Origin: Ceratopteris richardii
Taxonomy: Eukaryota > Streptophyta > Polypodiopsida > Polypodiales > Pteridaceae
Assembly: GCA_020310875.1 (NCBI GenBank)
Contig: CM035431.1
Coordinates: 16,175,267 to 16,239,266, forward strand
Direction of reading: 5' to 3'
DNA length: 64,000 bases
Under the pieces are notes generated by a model, which was given only the letters and a program-made list of their open reading frames with translations, searched no databases and had not been told where the DNA came from. Numbering within the stretch: position 1 is the first letter of the stretch; the number at the start of each line of letters is the position of its first letter. This document shows, one piece after another, positions 36,601 to 45,608 of the stretch. The position numbers and the translations under genes are program-made.

Positions 36601-37856
36601 CTTTGTTGGCTTTAGCTGCAAGTAAAAGGTGGAATATATATCAACTCGATATAAAGAATGCCTTTCTTAATGGTGAGTTAAATGAAGAAGTGTATATGTC
36701 ACAACCAGATGGTTATGTGGATGCAAAATATCCTAATCATGTATGCAGGTTAAAGAAGGCATTGTATGGTCTTAAGCAGGCACCAAGGGCATGGAATGCA
36801 AGGTTGGTAAAGTATCTTATGCTGCAAGGATACACAGCGAGTCATGCTGATCCTTCACTTTATGTAAAACATGTAGATGGCATGTGTGTCTATGTATGCA
36901 TTTATGTGGATGACTTGTTGATTACAGGGAATGATGCAAAAGCAATTGATGAGATAAAAGGTAATTTGGGAAAGGAATTTAAAATTTCAGATCTTGGTTT
37001 GCTCAGATACTTTCTTGGGATTGAAATTGTGTATAGCGATGAAGGTATGTGGTTGATACAAAGAAAGTATATATGTGATATGCTGAAAAGGTTTGGTATG
37101 CAGGAATGTAAATTTGTTTCTACTCCAATGGAATGTAATGTAAAGCTAAGTGCAAAGGAAGGTGATGAGTTGCATGATATGAATGTATATAGATCCATGG
37201 TAGGATCTTTGATTTATGCAACAAAAACTAGACCTGATATATGTTATGCAGTGGGAGTATTGTCACAGTTTATGCATGAACCTAGAGTACCTCATATGCA
37301 TGCAACGAAAAGAGTGCTTAGGTATTTGAAAGGTACCATGAACGAAGGATTATTTTATAGTCATGATGCTGATCTAACTCTTAAAGTCTTTAGTGATGCA
37401 GATTGGGCTGGAAGCAAAGATGACAGAAGATCCACAAGTGGATATGTGGTAATAGCAGGAAACAAGACATTAACATGGAGTTCAAAGAAACAGCCTACAG
37501 TTGCTTTGTCTTCTACAGAGGCTGAGTATAGAGGTTTAGCGTTGGCTACTACTGAGGTTATGTGGTTTAAAAAGTTGTTTCATGACTTGAATGTGCAGGT
37601 TGATGTACCACTGATATATGGGGATAACTTGAGCAGCATTCATATGACCTCAAATCCTATTTTTCATGCTAGAACAAAGCATATAGAGGTTCACTATCAT
37701 TATGTTCGAGAGAAGGCCATGAACAATGAAGTGCAGGTTTCTTTTGTTGGAACAAAGGATCAAGTTGCAGATATCTTCACCAAATCCTTGGATGGACCAA
37801 AGCTTCAAAGATTCAACTATATTCTTGGCATGAAGGAAATACCCTTTGAAACTTGA
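33624..37856 (+). CDS. Copia gag-pol polyprotein of C2, intact (1,410 aa)
   Basis: One open frame. Gag (residues ~1-210, starting MGDQHAQIEKLDKTNYQAWK) is followed by an Arg/Gly-rich linker and a canonical CCHC knuckle (CYICGRYGHYAKDC, ~276-289). The aspartic protease (VWYVDSGCSNHM, ~343) and the GAG-pre-integrase zinc region (HKRIGHMNVHRL ... CEACQMGK) come next. The integrase core has DVWGP, DDHSR, SDGGGEY and QQNGVAERRNR. RT has WNIYQLDIKNAFLNGEL, KKALYGLKQAPRAW and IYVDDLLITG; RNase H has FSDADWAG, SSTEAEYRG and HARTKHIEVHYHYVRE. Length and order are those of an ordinary plant Ty1/copia polyprotein. Catalytic motifs are all present. The stop codon overlaps the polypurine tract. Confidence 0.95.
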   Translation: MGDQHAQIEKLDKTNYQAWKFRITAYLQGRGLYGLIDGTDIKPTLPEDPNQQQLREFRLWNERDKRVIFILSQNIQDSMVGHIQDLDTSRDVWLALERLYATGTRARKIQLKNELNNIKKDTRTSVNDYILKVKEIADQLGSIQTHVEDDDLVAHTLNGLKDDERWKPFITSVYVRGELPDFDQLIALMVTEEMNLNGSTSNQKGSQGQALYVGSSRGGNRGGRGSNRGRGRRSDDQRTSSGFFNTRGRGRSSARGTRGYYNYNQRQRSEDNKNNCYICGRYGHYAKDCYQNENNQGGNRRGGYSRRGKQQGNYAVEGKSDDYDSLLMMNVETKMNCNSDVWYVDSGCSNHMSHDASWFSNMHNPSCKGHVETGDDTTHKIMQVGDVVMQDKSKTNCLKDVLYVPMITKNLMSVGQMVEKGLQVRFNHADCFIEDPKQRRLIARGQKQGRLFTFKVNPNHTNYFSYGMHRIAELDLWHKRIGHMNVHRLKELSKKRIVEGLPDLTKQHMVHLCEACQMGKQSRQPFKHSSYVSDGLLDLIHTDVWGPTKEASLVGNKYYVSFIDDHSRMTFVYFIKHKSEVFDCFKKFKSFVEKQTGRYIKKLRSDGGGEYFSQAFTDFLHEEGIKREVTCRYTPQQNGVAERRNRIIAEASRSMLNDMCLPNYFWAEAVSTSVYIMNRVPTARVHHLTPYEVWHGRKPSVSHLKVFGCVCYVHVPSEVRSKLDAKSEKCIFIGYADTQRGYRCYNPHTNKVVVSRDVNFDESLSWYADKNCLQVMDENEEGLVEGDECIVQPSGSLNDERSGLDEERGSPFNGRLRQESPPSVKSKGKLKLVEVNDEGEEISDVCEYGESSKVPNKKGRASTLEVRRTSRVSKKPQRYTYEYFMNTHYAFMTKVEQENEPTCYDEAKGDEKWEKPMREEMEALQDNKTWNLVPSTPKQKVIGCKWVFKIKRNSDGSVSRYKARLVAKGYNQTQGVDYEETFSPVANMATVRTLLALAASKRWNIYQLDIKNAFLNGELNEEVYMSQPDGYVDAKYPNHVCRLKKALYGLKQAPRAWNARLVKYLMLQGYTASHADPSLYVKHVDGMCVYVCIYVDDLLITGNDAKAIDEIKGNLGKEFKISDLGLLRYFLGIEIVYSDEGMWLIQRKYICDMLKRFGMQECKFVSTPMECNVKLSAKEGDELHDMNVYRSMVGSLIYATKTRPDICYAVGVLSQFMHEPRVPHMHATKRVLRYLKGTMNEGLFYSHDADLTLKVFSDADWAGSKDDRRSTSGYVVIAGNKTLTWSSKKQPTVALSSTEAEYRGLALATTEVMWFKKLFHDLNVQVDVPLIYGDNLSSIHMTSNPIFHARTKHIEVHYHYVREKAMNNEVQVSFVGTKDQVADIFTKSLDGPKLQRFNYILGMKEIPFET

Positions 37857-37865
37857 GGGGGAGAA
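37854..37865 (+). promoter_or_regulatory. Polypurine tract of C2
   Basis: TGAGGGGGAGAA just before the 3' LTR start; it includes the gag-pol stop codon TGA. Confidence 0.8.
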
Positions 37866-38898
37866 TGTTGCGAACATTTGTTTTATGTAGGGTACAAGTT
37901 TCAAATTATGTAAATACCTTTTGGAAGTCTTCAAATACTTCAAGAAGGCTCATATTATTCATAAAATGTAGCAAAAATACCACGTGAGTTCTAGAACATG
38001 GTGAGTCAAATTAGTGAGTCACAAGGGAGCTTCAGTGGTGTCCTAGTGGAAGGTCGATGTGGCTAGTTCTCAAAGTACATCAATACTTTGCTTATTTGAG
38101 CACTTGAGTCATGTAATACCTCCATCCAAGTGTCTACCACGAATTTAGATGTATTAGGAAGGTTTTAGATTAGTTTCCCATGCTATAAAAAGAGGAGAAA
38201 AGTCGTGATCTTGTGGGATGTCCAAGAGAGTCATATGTGTATCTCTACACTGCTGTAGTTTTGTATGCAGAGATTGCAGAGCTTGTATCTCCCTCATTAT
38301 ATATCCAAATTACTTGTTTGATAGCTCATTGGAAAGCTCTTACTGCCTACTTTCTTCCTGTACATTTTCATAATCATTGGATTTGTGAGCTGAGAGCAAT
38401 ACTCTCTGCAAGTAGTGTGTGTTCTCTGTTTTTTATCCCTGCTGAAGGTCTCCATTAAACCTCAAACTTGCAGAGGTCATATTTCCTTGTGTATGTATCC
38501 AAATCATGTGTTCTTTGGCTTGTTAGAAAGCTCGTTGAGTCTACTTGTATTCTGGAAAGTTTCAAAGTCATTGGAGTTGTGGGTTAAGAGCAGTAGTCTC
38601 TGCAAGTGATGTGTGTCCTCAGGTTCATCTCTGTTTCAAGGTCTCCATTAAAGCTGCATATTGCAGAGGTCATAGCTCATTGTGTATTTATCCATTTGAG
38701 GTGTTCTATATCTTGTTGGAAAGCTCTTAGAGTCTAGTTTATGTGTGTGAAACAGTTTTAGAAAATTCCAAGTGAGTAAAGAGAAATTTGCTCTGCAAGA
38801 AAATTGGTCTGTGCATACAAGTTTGTGAAAAAGTCAACTAGGTGCTGTTGGGTTTCACCTACTTCTAGCTGTACTTTGGAGATCAATAAACTTCAACA
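37866..38898 (+). repeat. 3' LTR of copia C2
   Basis: Same length as the 5' LTR with about three single-base differences (for example GTACATTTTC for GTAAATTTTC, and AGGTGCTG for AGGTCCTG). Followed by GGTAC. Confidence 0.93.
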
Positions 38899-40224
38899 GG
38901 TACCTCCAAAAAAAAGGGGCGGTTTTTTTCTGTCGTGCATGGAAGGGAGGCGCTTTCATTGTTTCACGAACAGATAAGGGGGAATGGAGGGGACGGCTGG
39001 AAGATATATAGCTCCCATACTGTAACCAGATTGAGGGCATTCTGAAGTGTTTAATCTCCATAAGCTTCCTTCCTGAAGATTTGCGCAAAGGAGAATGCTT
39101 CTGGGGGAGTGCGTCCATTGTTGTTGAAGAGAACACGGCAGCAGGAGTGGGAGACAGAAGAGTACAGATATCAGAGAGAGAGAAACGGGCAGAGTTGTCG
39201 CTGTCGGCAATTGCTGCCGCCATTTCCAAACGTTGTGCATCTCGGAATGTTCACATCATCTCCCTTCGCGTCAATAGTGGAAGTCGCAGAAAAATCCATT
39301 TCGCTGCCCATTTCAGAGCTCAAGCGCCATCGTGATGGCAGTGTGGTGATGTTGATGCATCCGTAAATTCAGGTCATGTTCTATCACAAATTGAACACAA
39401 TCTGCCAACGTTCTTTACTGTTCTATCACAGTTGATACTTTACGTCTGCCATGTTTCAATGTATGCATAATTTCGCTTGATTTTCGTAATTCTTAATGGA
39501 ACATATGGCTTTTGCTCTGCCATCTACGTCATGCTGCGAATGTTGGTTGACGAATCATTACCATGACCTTCATTGGCTTGGGTTAGAATTAGAAGCCGAC
39601 AGCTTTCTAGTGCAAAATTGGTACACATCTCCATAGCAGTTGCTGCGGGTCAGCTGCAAACGTTCTTGGACGCAAAAAAAAATGAGGTGCTGATCTAATG
39701 CATTCATCTATTCTGGAATGGAATGCTGACACTACTCAGACAATGGCACTTCCGCTGGTAACGTCAATGCTTCTTGTGCTTTGAAATCTCACGTCTGCTC
39801 CTCTTTGTCTACGCCCGGTTGTGCTCATTCTAAGAGCTGAGGGAGCACATATTTCTGATCACTTTTGGTTCCTTTGCGTATTATTCGGAGCAATTCAATT
39901 ATCACATAGGATTGTGCCATCGCTGTCATTGGAGGGATTTCGTTTTCTATTGATTCTGGAGTTTTTATTTAGTGTTTTCAAATCCTCAATTGCCATCCTT
40001 ACTACGCACTCACGGTTTCTTTCTTTTCAGACCAGTACGATACCCTTTTATTGTGATTTGCTCTGTTACATGGAAAATTGGAGATGGTTGCTAACATTTT
40101 GTTATAGATGGGATATAAACGATTTCTTGACACTATGTTCCGTTTGGAATTATGAATGATTATTGCATCACCATTTTCTGAATTGAATTGCATTTCAAGT
40201 ACTTGGAGCCGATTAATAGCTATC

Positions 40225-40510
40225 ATCGATGTGGTTGTGTGTGTGAATGTGCATGTTTGTCTGTGTATTAGAGAGAGAGAAATAGGAGAGTGGATGTGTG
40301 TACAAAAGTGTGTGTGAGCATGGGTGTGCGAGGATAGGAAAAGATGTTTGAACGGGAAGTAAGTGATTGGGAAAGAGAAAGAGAGAGAGAAAGGTGAAAG
40401 AGAGTAAAAGCGTGGGTGGAAATGCATGTATGTGTACAAAACGGGTGTGAGGGAGTGAGAAAGAGTGCATGAGAGGAAGAGGGATAGAGTAAATGAAATA
40501 AGGAAGTGTG
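40225..40510 (+). repeat. GT/GA-rich low-complexity stretch
   Basis: Alternating GTGTGTG, GAGAGAGAG and GTGTGTGAGC segments. GT-rich stretches also occur in the R-U5 part of the G0, G1 and G2 LTRs, which supports placing this inside the G3 LTR. Confidence 0.6.
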
Positions 40511-40705
40511 GGTGAGAAAAGGCTGCGATCACGAGAAGCAGTCGTTGGGAGTTTGGTTTTAGGTTGTGGTCGGATTCAAGTCTCCATGTCTACATTGGAG
40601 CATTATTGAATGACCTAGAGGAAAAGAAAGTGGCATAATTCAAGGAAAAAGAGTGAACCCAAGCGTGTGTAAGGCTATTTCCAGGGGCTTAGGAGCCTAA
40701 TATTT

Positions 40706-40723
40706 TGGTGCATTTGCCGGGAA
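40706..40723 (+). promoter_or_regulatory. PBS-like motif, upstream copy (G3)
   Basis: TGGTGCATTTGCCGGGAA, one base different from the motif 164 bases downstream. Its context (ATTT before it) matches the second copy. Confidence 0.4.
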
Positions 40724-40869
40724 GCATATGAGCTAGTCATATACAAAGGAAGGATTCCTCGAGGGATAATTATGGGCTCCAAGTGATCCAATTGGACCGA
40801 TTCTGAGGATTTGAACAACATAAAGTCTCGGACAATCACTTTTTCCTTGGGCTCAAGGCGTTAACATTT

Positions 40870-40887
40870 TGGTGCGTTTGCCGGGAA
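40870..40887 (+). promoter_or_regulatory. Probable primer-binding site of G3
   Basis: TGGTGCGTTTGCCGGGAA, three bases after the LTR end TTAACA. It matches the tRNA-Asp site of G1/G2 at about 14 of 18 positions. It is closer to the complement of a plant tRNA-Gly (UCC) 3' end recalled as TGGTGCGTCTGCCGGGA, so a different primer is possible. Confidence 0.55.
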
Positions 40888-40972
40888 TAGCTTGGTACGT
40901 CTCTATAAGAGAGTGCCATAGGTTCGCCTAGCGCCACAGGTTGGCCGAGCTTGCGGACCCAAGATCTAGTAC

Positions 40973-41809
40973 ATGAGCGAGGGGAGCTCATCGTCAGGAG
41001 CAACACAAACTCAAAGAGAGGAACGCGCTCAGAGAAGAGCCCTTGAAAGAGAAAGGAAAAGGTGGGAACCGCCAGGTGAGTGGACCTCGATTGGTTCAAA
41101 GAAATCGGCCAAAAACGTGTACTCCCGTAGGAGAGTCTCAAATCAAGTGCGACAGTTTGAAGGAGGGATCTTGAGGCCACGTGCATTAAATTTCTGGGAT
41201 GGAAGTGATATCGACATCACACCTCTGTTCGAAATGGCTCAACGGATTTCAGTTCACTTGGGGGACTTCACCAAGTTCTCAGGTACTTGGGACGAAGATC
41301 CGGATAGTTTTATCCAGTTGTTTGAGGTTACCTGTGAGGCCAATGATGTAGTTGACCAGGGTCAAAGGTTGAGAATTTTTCCGGCTATTCTCCGTGATGA
41401 GGCAGCCAATTGGTATGGGAATCTGACACCACAAGAGCGTGGAACTTATCAGATGCTCAAGGAAGCCTTCTTGGCAAAGTTTCGACGACAAGGCTTCCAA
41501 GACAGATTGGCCCAACAAATGGATTATTTGCGACAGGGAGTCAATGAGAGCATCGATAACTACATTCAAAGAATGGAAACATTGGTAAGAAAGATGGGCG
41601 TGAATGCCCCGAACGATGAGACATTGAAACGAAGGTTCATTTCGGGATTAAGAGATCCTACGGCACAACAACATATCAGCCTGACAAGACCTGCGACTTT
41701 AATGGATGCTAAGGAACAAGCAAGGCTTTGGGAGGAAGTACAATTATGCCAACAAAGGAAGATGGAACTCTTATACGAGCCAATGGGAGGCCAGGGAGCA
41801 TACCGATGA
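40973..41809 (+). CDS. Gag of gypsy G3 (278 aa)
   Basis: Retrotransposon Gag (capsid-like) protein. Start at MSEGSSSSGATQ. The Arg/Glu-rich N terminus is followed by the Gag domain (residues ~95-260: FSGTWDEDPDSFIQLFEV, DEAANWYGNL, FLAKFRRQGF, LRQGVNESIDNYIQRM, KRRFISGLRD). The frame stops at 41809, but the next Gag part continues in the -1 frame from an ATG at 41728 or, more likely, after a shift near 41800. Either a frameshift mutation or a programmed shift would explain the 82-base overlap. A strong donor-like CAG/GTGAGT lies at codon ~34 (41073-41081). Confidence 0.85.
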   Translation: MSEGSSSSGATQTQREERAQRRALERERKRWEPPGEWTSIGSKKSAKNVYSRRRVSNQVRQFEGGILRPRALNFWDGSDIDITPLFEMAQRISVHLGDFTKFSGTWDEDPDSFIQLFEVTCEANDVVDQGQRLRIFPAILRDEAANWYGNLTPQERGTYQMLKEAFLAKFRRQGFQDRLAQQMDYLRQGVNESIDNYIQRMETLVRKMGVNAPNDETLKRRFISGLRDPTAQQHISLTRPATLMDAKEQARLWEEVQLCQQRKMELLYEPMGGQGAYR

Positions 41810-43585
41810 AAGATCCGGGCCAAGGAAGTCCCGCATTGACGAAGCCAACTTTTGTAGCTGCCACTAGCACGCCAGTCGAGGTAAAACCTGCGCTAACTGA
41901 AGAACGAATATTGGAGTTGGTCACGCAAGCTATAAAAGCTGCCACAATAGCTCAGGAGACATACACAGTAAAACCAGAGGTCACAACAAACCCGAATCAA
42001 GTGTTTCGATCAAATACATGGTGTGGGAAGTGTCATGGTTACGGCCATTTGGCTTCAGAATGCCCTACAGTCTCAAGAGTATTCACAGATAGATCACCAC
42101 CTAGGATGCGTTGTACTTTTTGTGGAAGAACAAATCACACGGAGGACCGATCTTACAACAAGAGAGCCTATGAAGAAAGGACCATGAAATCAGGAGATAC
42201 AAGAGAAAGACCTTACACGGGATTGCCCGCTCAAAGTGTACCACCTACATCTCGTTGGGAAAACAGACCGATTTATGGATATGGTGCTCAGGGTCAAGGA
42301 GGAGACTATCCAAGAGGAGCCGTACGTGATCAAAGAAGAGATGGTCCAATCCAGTGCTGGAGATGCCATGGCTTTGGCCATACTCAATCTAGATGTCCAA
42401 ACGAAAAGAAACCAATTGATTACACTCCACTATGTAGGTACTGTAGTGGAGAGGGCCACTTTGATGAAGATTGTCCAAAACGAAGAGCTCCCGCCGGCAA
42501 GGAGAAAGGACCAGTAGGGTCCTCGAACTATGTTGATACTCAGATGCATTCCACATCGAGAACTCAAGAGCACGTTCCTACGATCGGAGTAGTGTTCAAG
42601 ACACCGAACCCTCAAGAAGGCTCTAGCTCGTCAATGCATTTTGTGGATGCTTACGAGGCTAAGAAACCACACCAAGATCCAACTGTGGCAGTAGTCACAA
42701 GAACTCAAGAGTATTCGAAGACAAACCAAGGAGGTCAAGGTGAAGAAGGGAGTCCAGAGAAGATCGCTGAGCGTGAAGAGGCAGAAAACCAAGTTGGAGG
42801 ATTTGCTGAGCAGCAAGAGCTTGAGGATGGGGAAGAGATTGAGATTCTTCCACCAGTGACCAAGGAGTTTGTGCCAGGCATAGCACCATTCCCTGAAAGA
42901 TTGAAAGCTCCTAAGATTAGAAAGGAAAGACAAAGTTCGGAAGAAGTGGATATTGTAAAGTTGCTCGCTGACACGGAAGTCACGCTGGATATTGGCACAT
43001 TGCTGAAATCCTCACCTGTTTATAGGAAACAATTCTACAACGAATATATTAAGAAGCCGAGGAAAGCTCGAGATAAAAATAGACAAGATAAAGATGTCCA
43101 AGGGATCATTCAAAGCATTACGACGCAAATTGATTCAAATGCTCCGGATGTGACGGTCGAGATTAAAGGATATGCAGTCCCTGGTGCTCAGTTAGATAGT
43201 GGAGCCGCAGTCAACCTGATGACTGAGTTCATGATGAAAGCTTTGGGCCTCAACCACATGGAAGAAACGCCGATGTCTTTGAGAATGGCGGATCAAACAC
43301 AAGTGAAGCCTGCGGGTCTTTTGAAGAATGTAAGCACAATTGTGGGCGGTTTAGAGTTTAAAGTTGATTATCTGATCGTAAGACCAAGGACCTCAGAGGC
43401 TACCTTCTCGATCCTACTTGGACGGCCATGGCTGGTGCAAGCTGAATGTGTGCATGACTGGCGCACAGGTATTATTTCAATAGGGCCAAAGTCTGATCGG
43501 ATTCAAATACAAGTATCCCCATCCTCGAGCAATAAGAAGAAAGCAATAATAGTCGATGAGATGGAAAAGAAAGAAAAGGAGAAAG
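41728..43585 (+). pseudogene. Gag zinc-knuckle region and protease of G3, cut by G2
   Basis: Continues G3 in the -1 frame. Four knuckles are visible: CGKCHGYGHLASEC, CTFCGRTNHTEDRS (last Cys replaced by Ser), CWRCHGFGHTQSRC and CRYCSGEGHFDEDC, the intact ones with ordinary CX2CX4HX4C spacing. An acidic linker and a retropepsin domain follow (LDSGAAVNLM ~43190, ILLGRPWL ~43415). At 43585 the frame is interrupted by the G2 5' LTR; it reads on into the LTR to a stop at 43635. The frame resumes in phase at 60245 after one copy of the GAAAG duplication. Confidence 0.85.
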
Positions 43586-44165
43586 TGTTGACAGTATACG
43601 GGAAGAAGCAAGTACGGACACACATGCAGATCTAGCACTGAGGCAACCCTTCATTTTTTCCAAAACCCTCACAGCATTTTTAAGTGATTCTCATCACTAC
43701 AAACCCTTGTAAATATCATTTCACCTTTTTGGTAGCTCCATTTTGTACAAGCCGAGGAGTCCTTGAGCTTGGGGAGCCTTAGAAGTAGTTGCCTGTCAAT
43801 TTTCATAATTTTTAGATCTCGTTTGGGCCCTCAAATAAACCCTAGAACCTAATTTTTAACTAGGCCGGACACTAGGTCTGGACAGGGCCAAAGCTAGTCA
43901 AAAACTATAAATAGAGCTAGAGAGCTCATTTTGAGGGGAGCTTCTTGTAGTTTTGAGCTTGTATGAGAACTTGGTTGCAATAGAAGGGATTCCATTGTCT
44001 TACTCTCTTTGTTCTTGCCGTGTGTGCGCGTGTGTGTGTATGTGTGTGCATGTTAGTGTGCTTCTCACTCACGCACTTGTGCCGTCACTTGCTCGAGGTC
44101 TTCATACCATCCTCATGTCTTCCCGGATTGACATTAAAGGAGGTGCTACTCATCTCTGAGCTACA
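43586..44165 (+). repeat. 5' LTR of G2
   Basis: TGTTGACAGT to GAGCTACA. TATAAATA at 43906-43913 preceded by the conserved U3 block; GT-rich R-U5 near 44020-44060. Confidence 0.95.
43906..43913 (+). promoter_or_regulatory. TATA box in G2 5' LTR
   Basis: TATAAATA followed by GAGCTAGAGAGCTC, at the same place as the G1 box. The 3' LTR copy is at 59985-59992. Confidence 0.7.
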
Positions 44166-44173
44166 CCAAATTT

Positions 44174-44191
44174 TGGCGCCGTTGCCGGGGA
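44174..44191 (+). promoter_or_regulatory. Primer-binding site of G2 (tRNA-Asp)
   Basis: TGGCGCCGTTGCCGGGGA, exact 18-nt complement of the plant tRNA-Asp 3' end, 8 bases after the LTR end. Confidence 0.9.
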
Positions 44192-44634
44192 TTCGAGCTT
44201 TGAGGACGAGCGTGTGATGGTAAGACGTAGAGAGGACGCGTTGGAATGGTAAGTAGTAGGTAAATTTCTGATTTTTCTCCATCTTCATCTTCATCTTCAC
44301 CTCCATCTCCATCTCCACCTCCACCTCCTTCTCCACTACATATTCCCTCTTCCTTATCATTCCCTCATTTGTTGTGTGCAAGTTTGAGAGAGAGCGAGTG
44401 TGTGTGCTTGTTTTTGCGTGTTTTTTGCATGTTTCTTGCAGGTGGCAGCTCCATCATCACCTCCAGCAAGCTCAGCAGGTACAGAAATTGTCTGCACAGT
44501 CCCCGAGGCGTTGAGCTCGAGCTATCGCGACACTCCGAAAATTTCACCTTCTCACGATTCTAAGTGCACCACGACACTGCGCAGGCCTAGAGCTCCCAGG
44601 AACACTAGCTAGAACAGAAAAATTCACCATATCT

Positions 44635-45017
44635 CGACCTATCGCGACACTCCGAGGTATCGCGACACTCCGCGGTATCGCGACACTCCGAGGTATCGCG
44701 ACACTCCGAGCTATCGCGACACTCCTAGGTATCGCGACACTCCGAGCTATCGCGACACTCCGAGGTATCGCGACACTCCGAGGTATCGCGACACTCCGAG
44801 CTATCGCGACACTCCGAGGTATCGCGACACTCCGAGCTATCGCGACACTCCGAGGTATCGCGACACTCCGAGCTATCGCGACACTCCAAGCTGTCGCGAC
44901 ACTCCGAGCTATCGCGACACTCCGAGGTATCGCGACACTCCGAGCTATCGCGACACTCCGAGCTATCGCGACACTCCGAGCTATCGCGACACTCCGACCC
45001 GACCTATCGCGATACAC
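44635..45017 (+). repeat. 18-bp minisatellite in G2 leader
   Basis: About 20 head-to-tail units of CGAGCTATCGCGACACTC or CGAGGTATCGCGACACTC, nearly uniform. A lone related unit sits at ~44517-44535. Because 18 is a multiple of three, the minus strand shows a 159-codon frame of six-residue repeats, an artefact of the array. The core TATCGCGACA is shared with the G1 array although unit length and flanking bases differ. Confidence 0.93.
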
Positions 45018-45189
45018 GGCCATTAACGCATGAAAATTGAGAGTTAATTTTTGAGTGATTGAGAGGGTAGTTGAGCTGGATTTTAAGACATATTGGTATA
45101 ACTTAGAACCTTGGAAGTGGGCAAGAGACCTAGAAACTAGAGAGGGATCTCCTGAACCCTGAGAGCCTGTTTTGACCCTATAGTGCCTG

Positions 45190-45310
45190 AATGGTCATAA
45201 CTTGACCATACGAACTCCGATTGATGAGATTTTGGTCTCGCTGGAAAGCTCGTTGAGAATCCTACGTGGACCTCGACTGGTTTTTGTAAAAATCATACGC
45301 GGAGTTTTAG
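45190..45310 (+). other. Leader module shared with G1 and copia C2 LTR
   Basis: Ordered blocks GGTCATAACTTGACCATACG, TTTTGGTCTCGCTGGAAAGC, TCGTTGAGAATCCTACG and CTGGTTTTTGTAAAAATCAT. The C2 LTR has GGTCATA, TTTGGCTTGTTAGAAAGC and TCGTTGAGTCTAC in the same order near 32955-33022. Confidence 0.55.
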
Positions 45311-45506
45311 AACATGCATTTTTAAGTTAACCTTTAGGTGGAACTAAGTTGTTCTTAGATTTCAGGGGGTACAGTGAGTTACTCCAGGGGGACTAAAAAT
45401 ATTGATGTGTGTCTTCCAATTATTTGTGGTGATAAAGCTATACTAACTGGTGAGTTTTTGCAGGAACTTTGTGGGCACTCAAGGCAATCAAAGCAAGCTA
45501 GCAAGG

Positions 45507-45512
45507 GTGAGT
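45507..45512 (+). promoter_or_regulatory. Candidate 5' splice donor in G2 leader
   Basis: CAAGG/GTGAGT, aligned with the GTAAGT donor of G1. It lies 417 bases upstream of the gag ATG. An upstream GTAAGT (44249) and acceptor TTTTTGCAG (~45464) could also splice out the minisatellite. Confidence 0.5.
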
Positions 45513-45608
45513 ACCGAGCTTGGGAGAAGGCTTCCTGGGTTTGCGTAGCTGTCTGATCAACCAGCTGATTGAGGTTGGAAGATCTCATAACCCTCCTTTG
45601 TCAATTCC

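Larger units (their letters stand above)
32343..38898 (+). mobile_element. Copia element C2, complete and intact (6,556 bp)
   Basis: LTRs of 1,033 bp (32343-33375 and 37866-38898) differ at about three positions. A perfect 5-bp target duplication GGTAC flanks the element (32338-32342 and 38899-38903). It has an initiator-Met PBS, one uninterrupted 1,410-residue gag-pol and a polypurine tract. All parts needed for autonomous movement are visible, and the near-identical LTRs point to a recent insertion. It landed inside the putative 5' LTR of G3. Confidence 0.95.
38904..40866 (+). repeat. Putative 5' LTR of G3, right part
   Basis: Continues the LTR interrupted by C2 and ends GGCGTTAACA at 40866. 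No gene is seen. Minus-strand frames at 38855-39240 and 40002-40532 are not recognisable and the second is a low-complexity artefact. The segment ends with a GT- and GA-rich stretch and a PBS-like motif (40706-40723) before the one taken as the real PBS. Confidence 0.45.

Noticed and set aside
40002-40532. 176-codon minus-strand frame rich in Ser, Leu and His
   Set aside because: Reverse read of a GT/GA-rich low-complexity stretch.
43953-44217. Short frames in the gypsy LTRs (also at 13279, 29640 and 60032)
   Set aside because: They coincide with the GT-rich R-U5 region and recur only because the LTRs recur.
44635-45017. CRISPR-like array
   Set aside because: Units are head to tail without unique spacers, and the context is a plant retrotransposon leader.
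44544-45023. 159-codon minus-strand frame of SVAIAR/SVAIPR repeats
   Set aside because: An 18-bp array always gives a six-residue repeat; it is antisense to the element leader.
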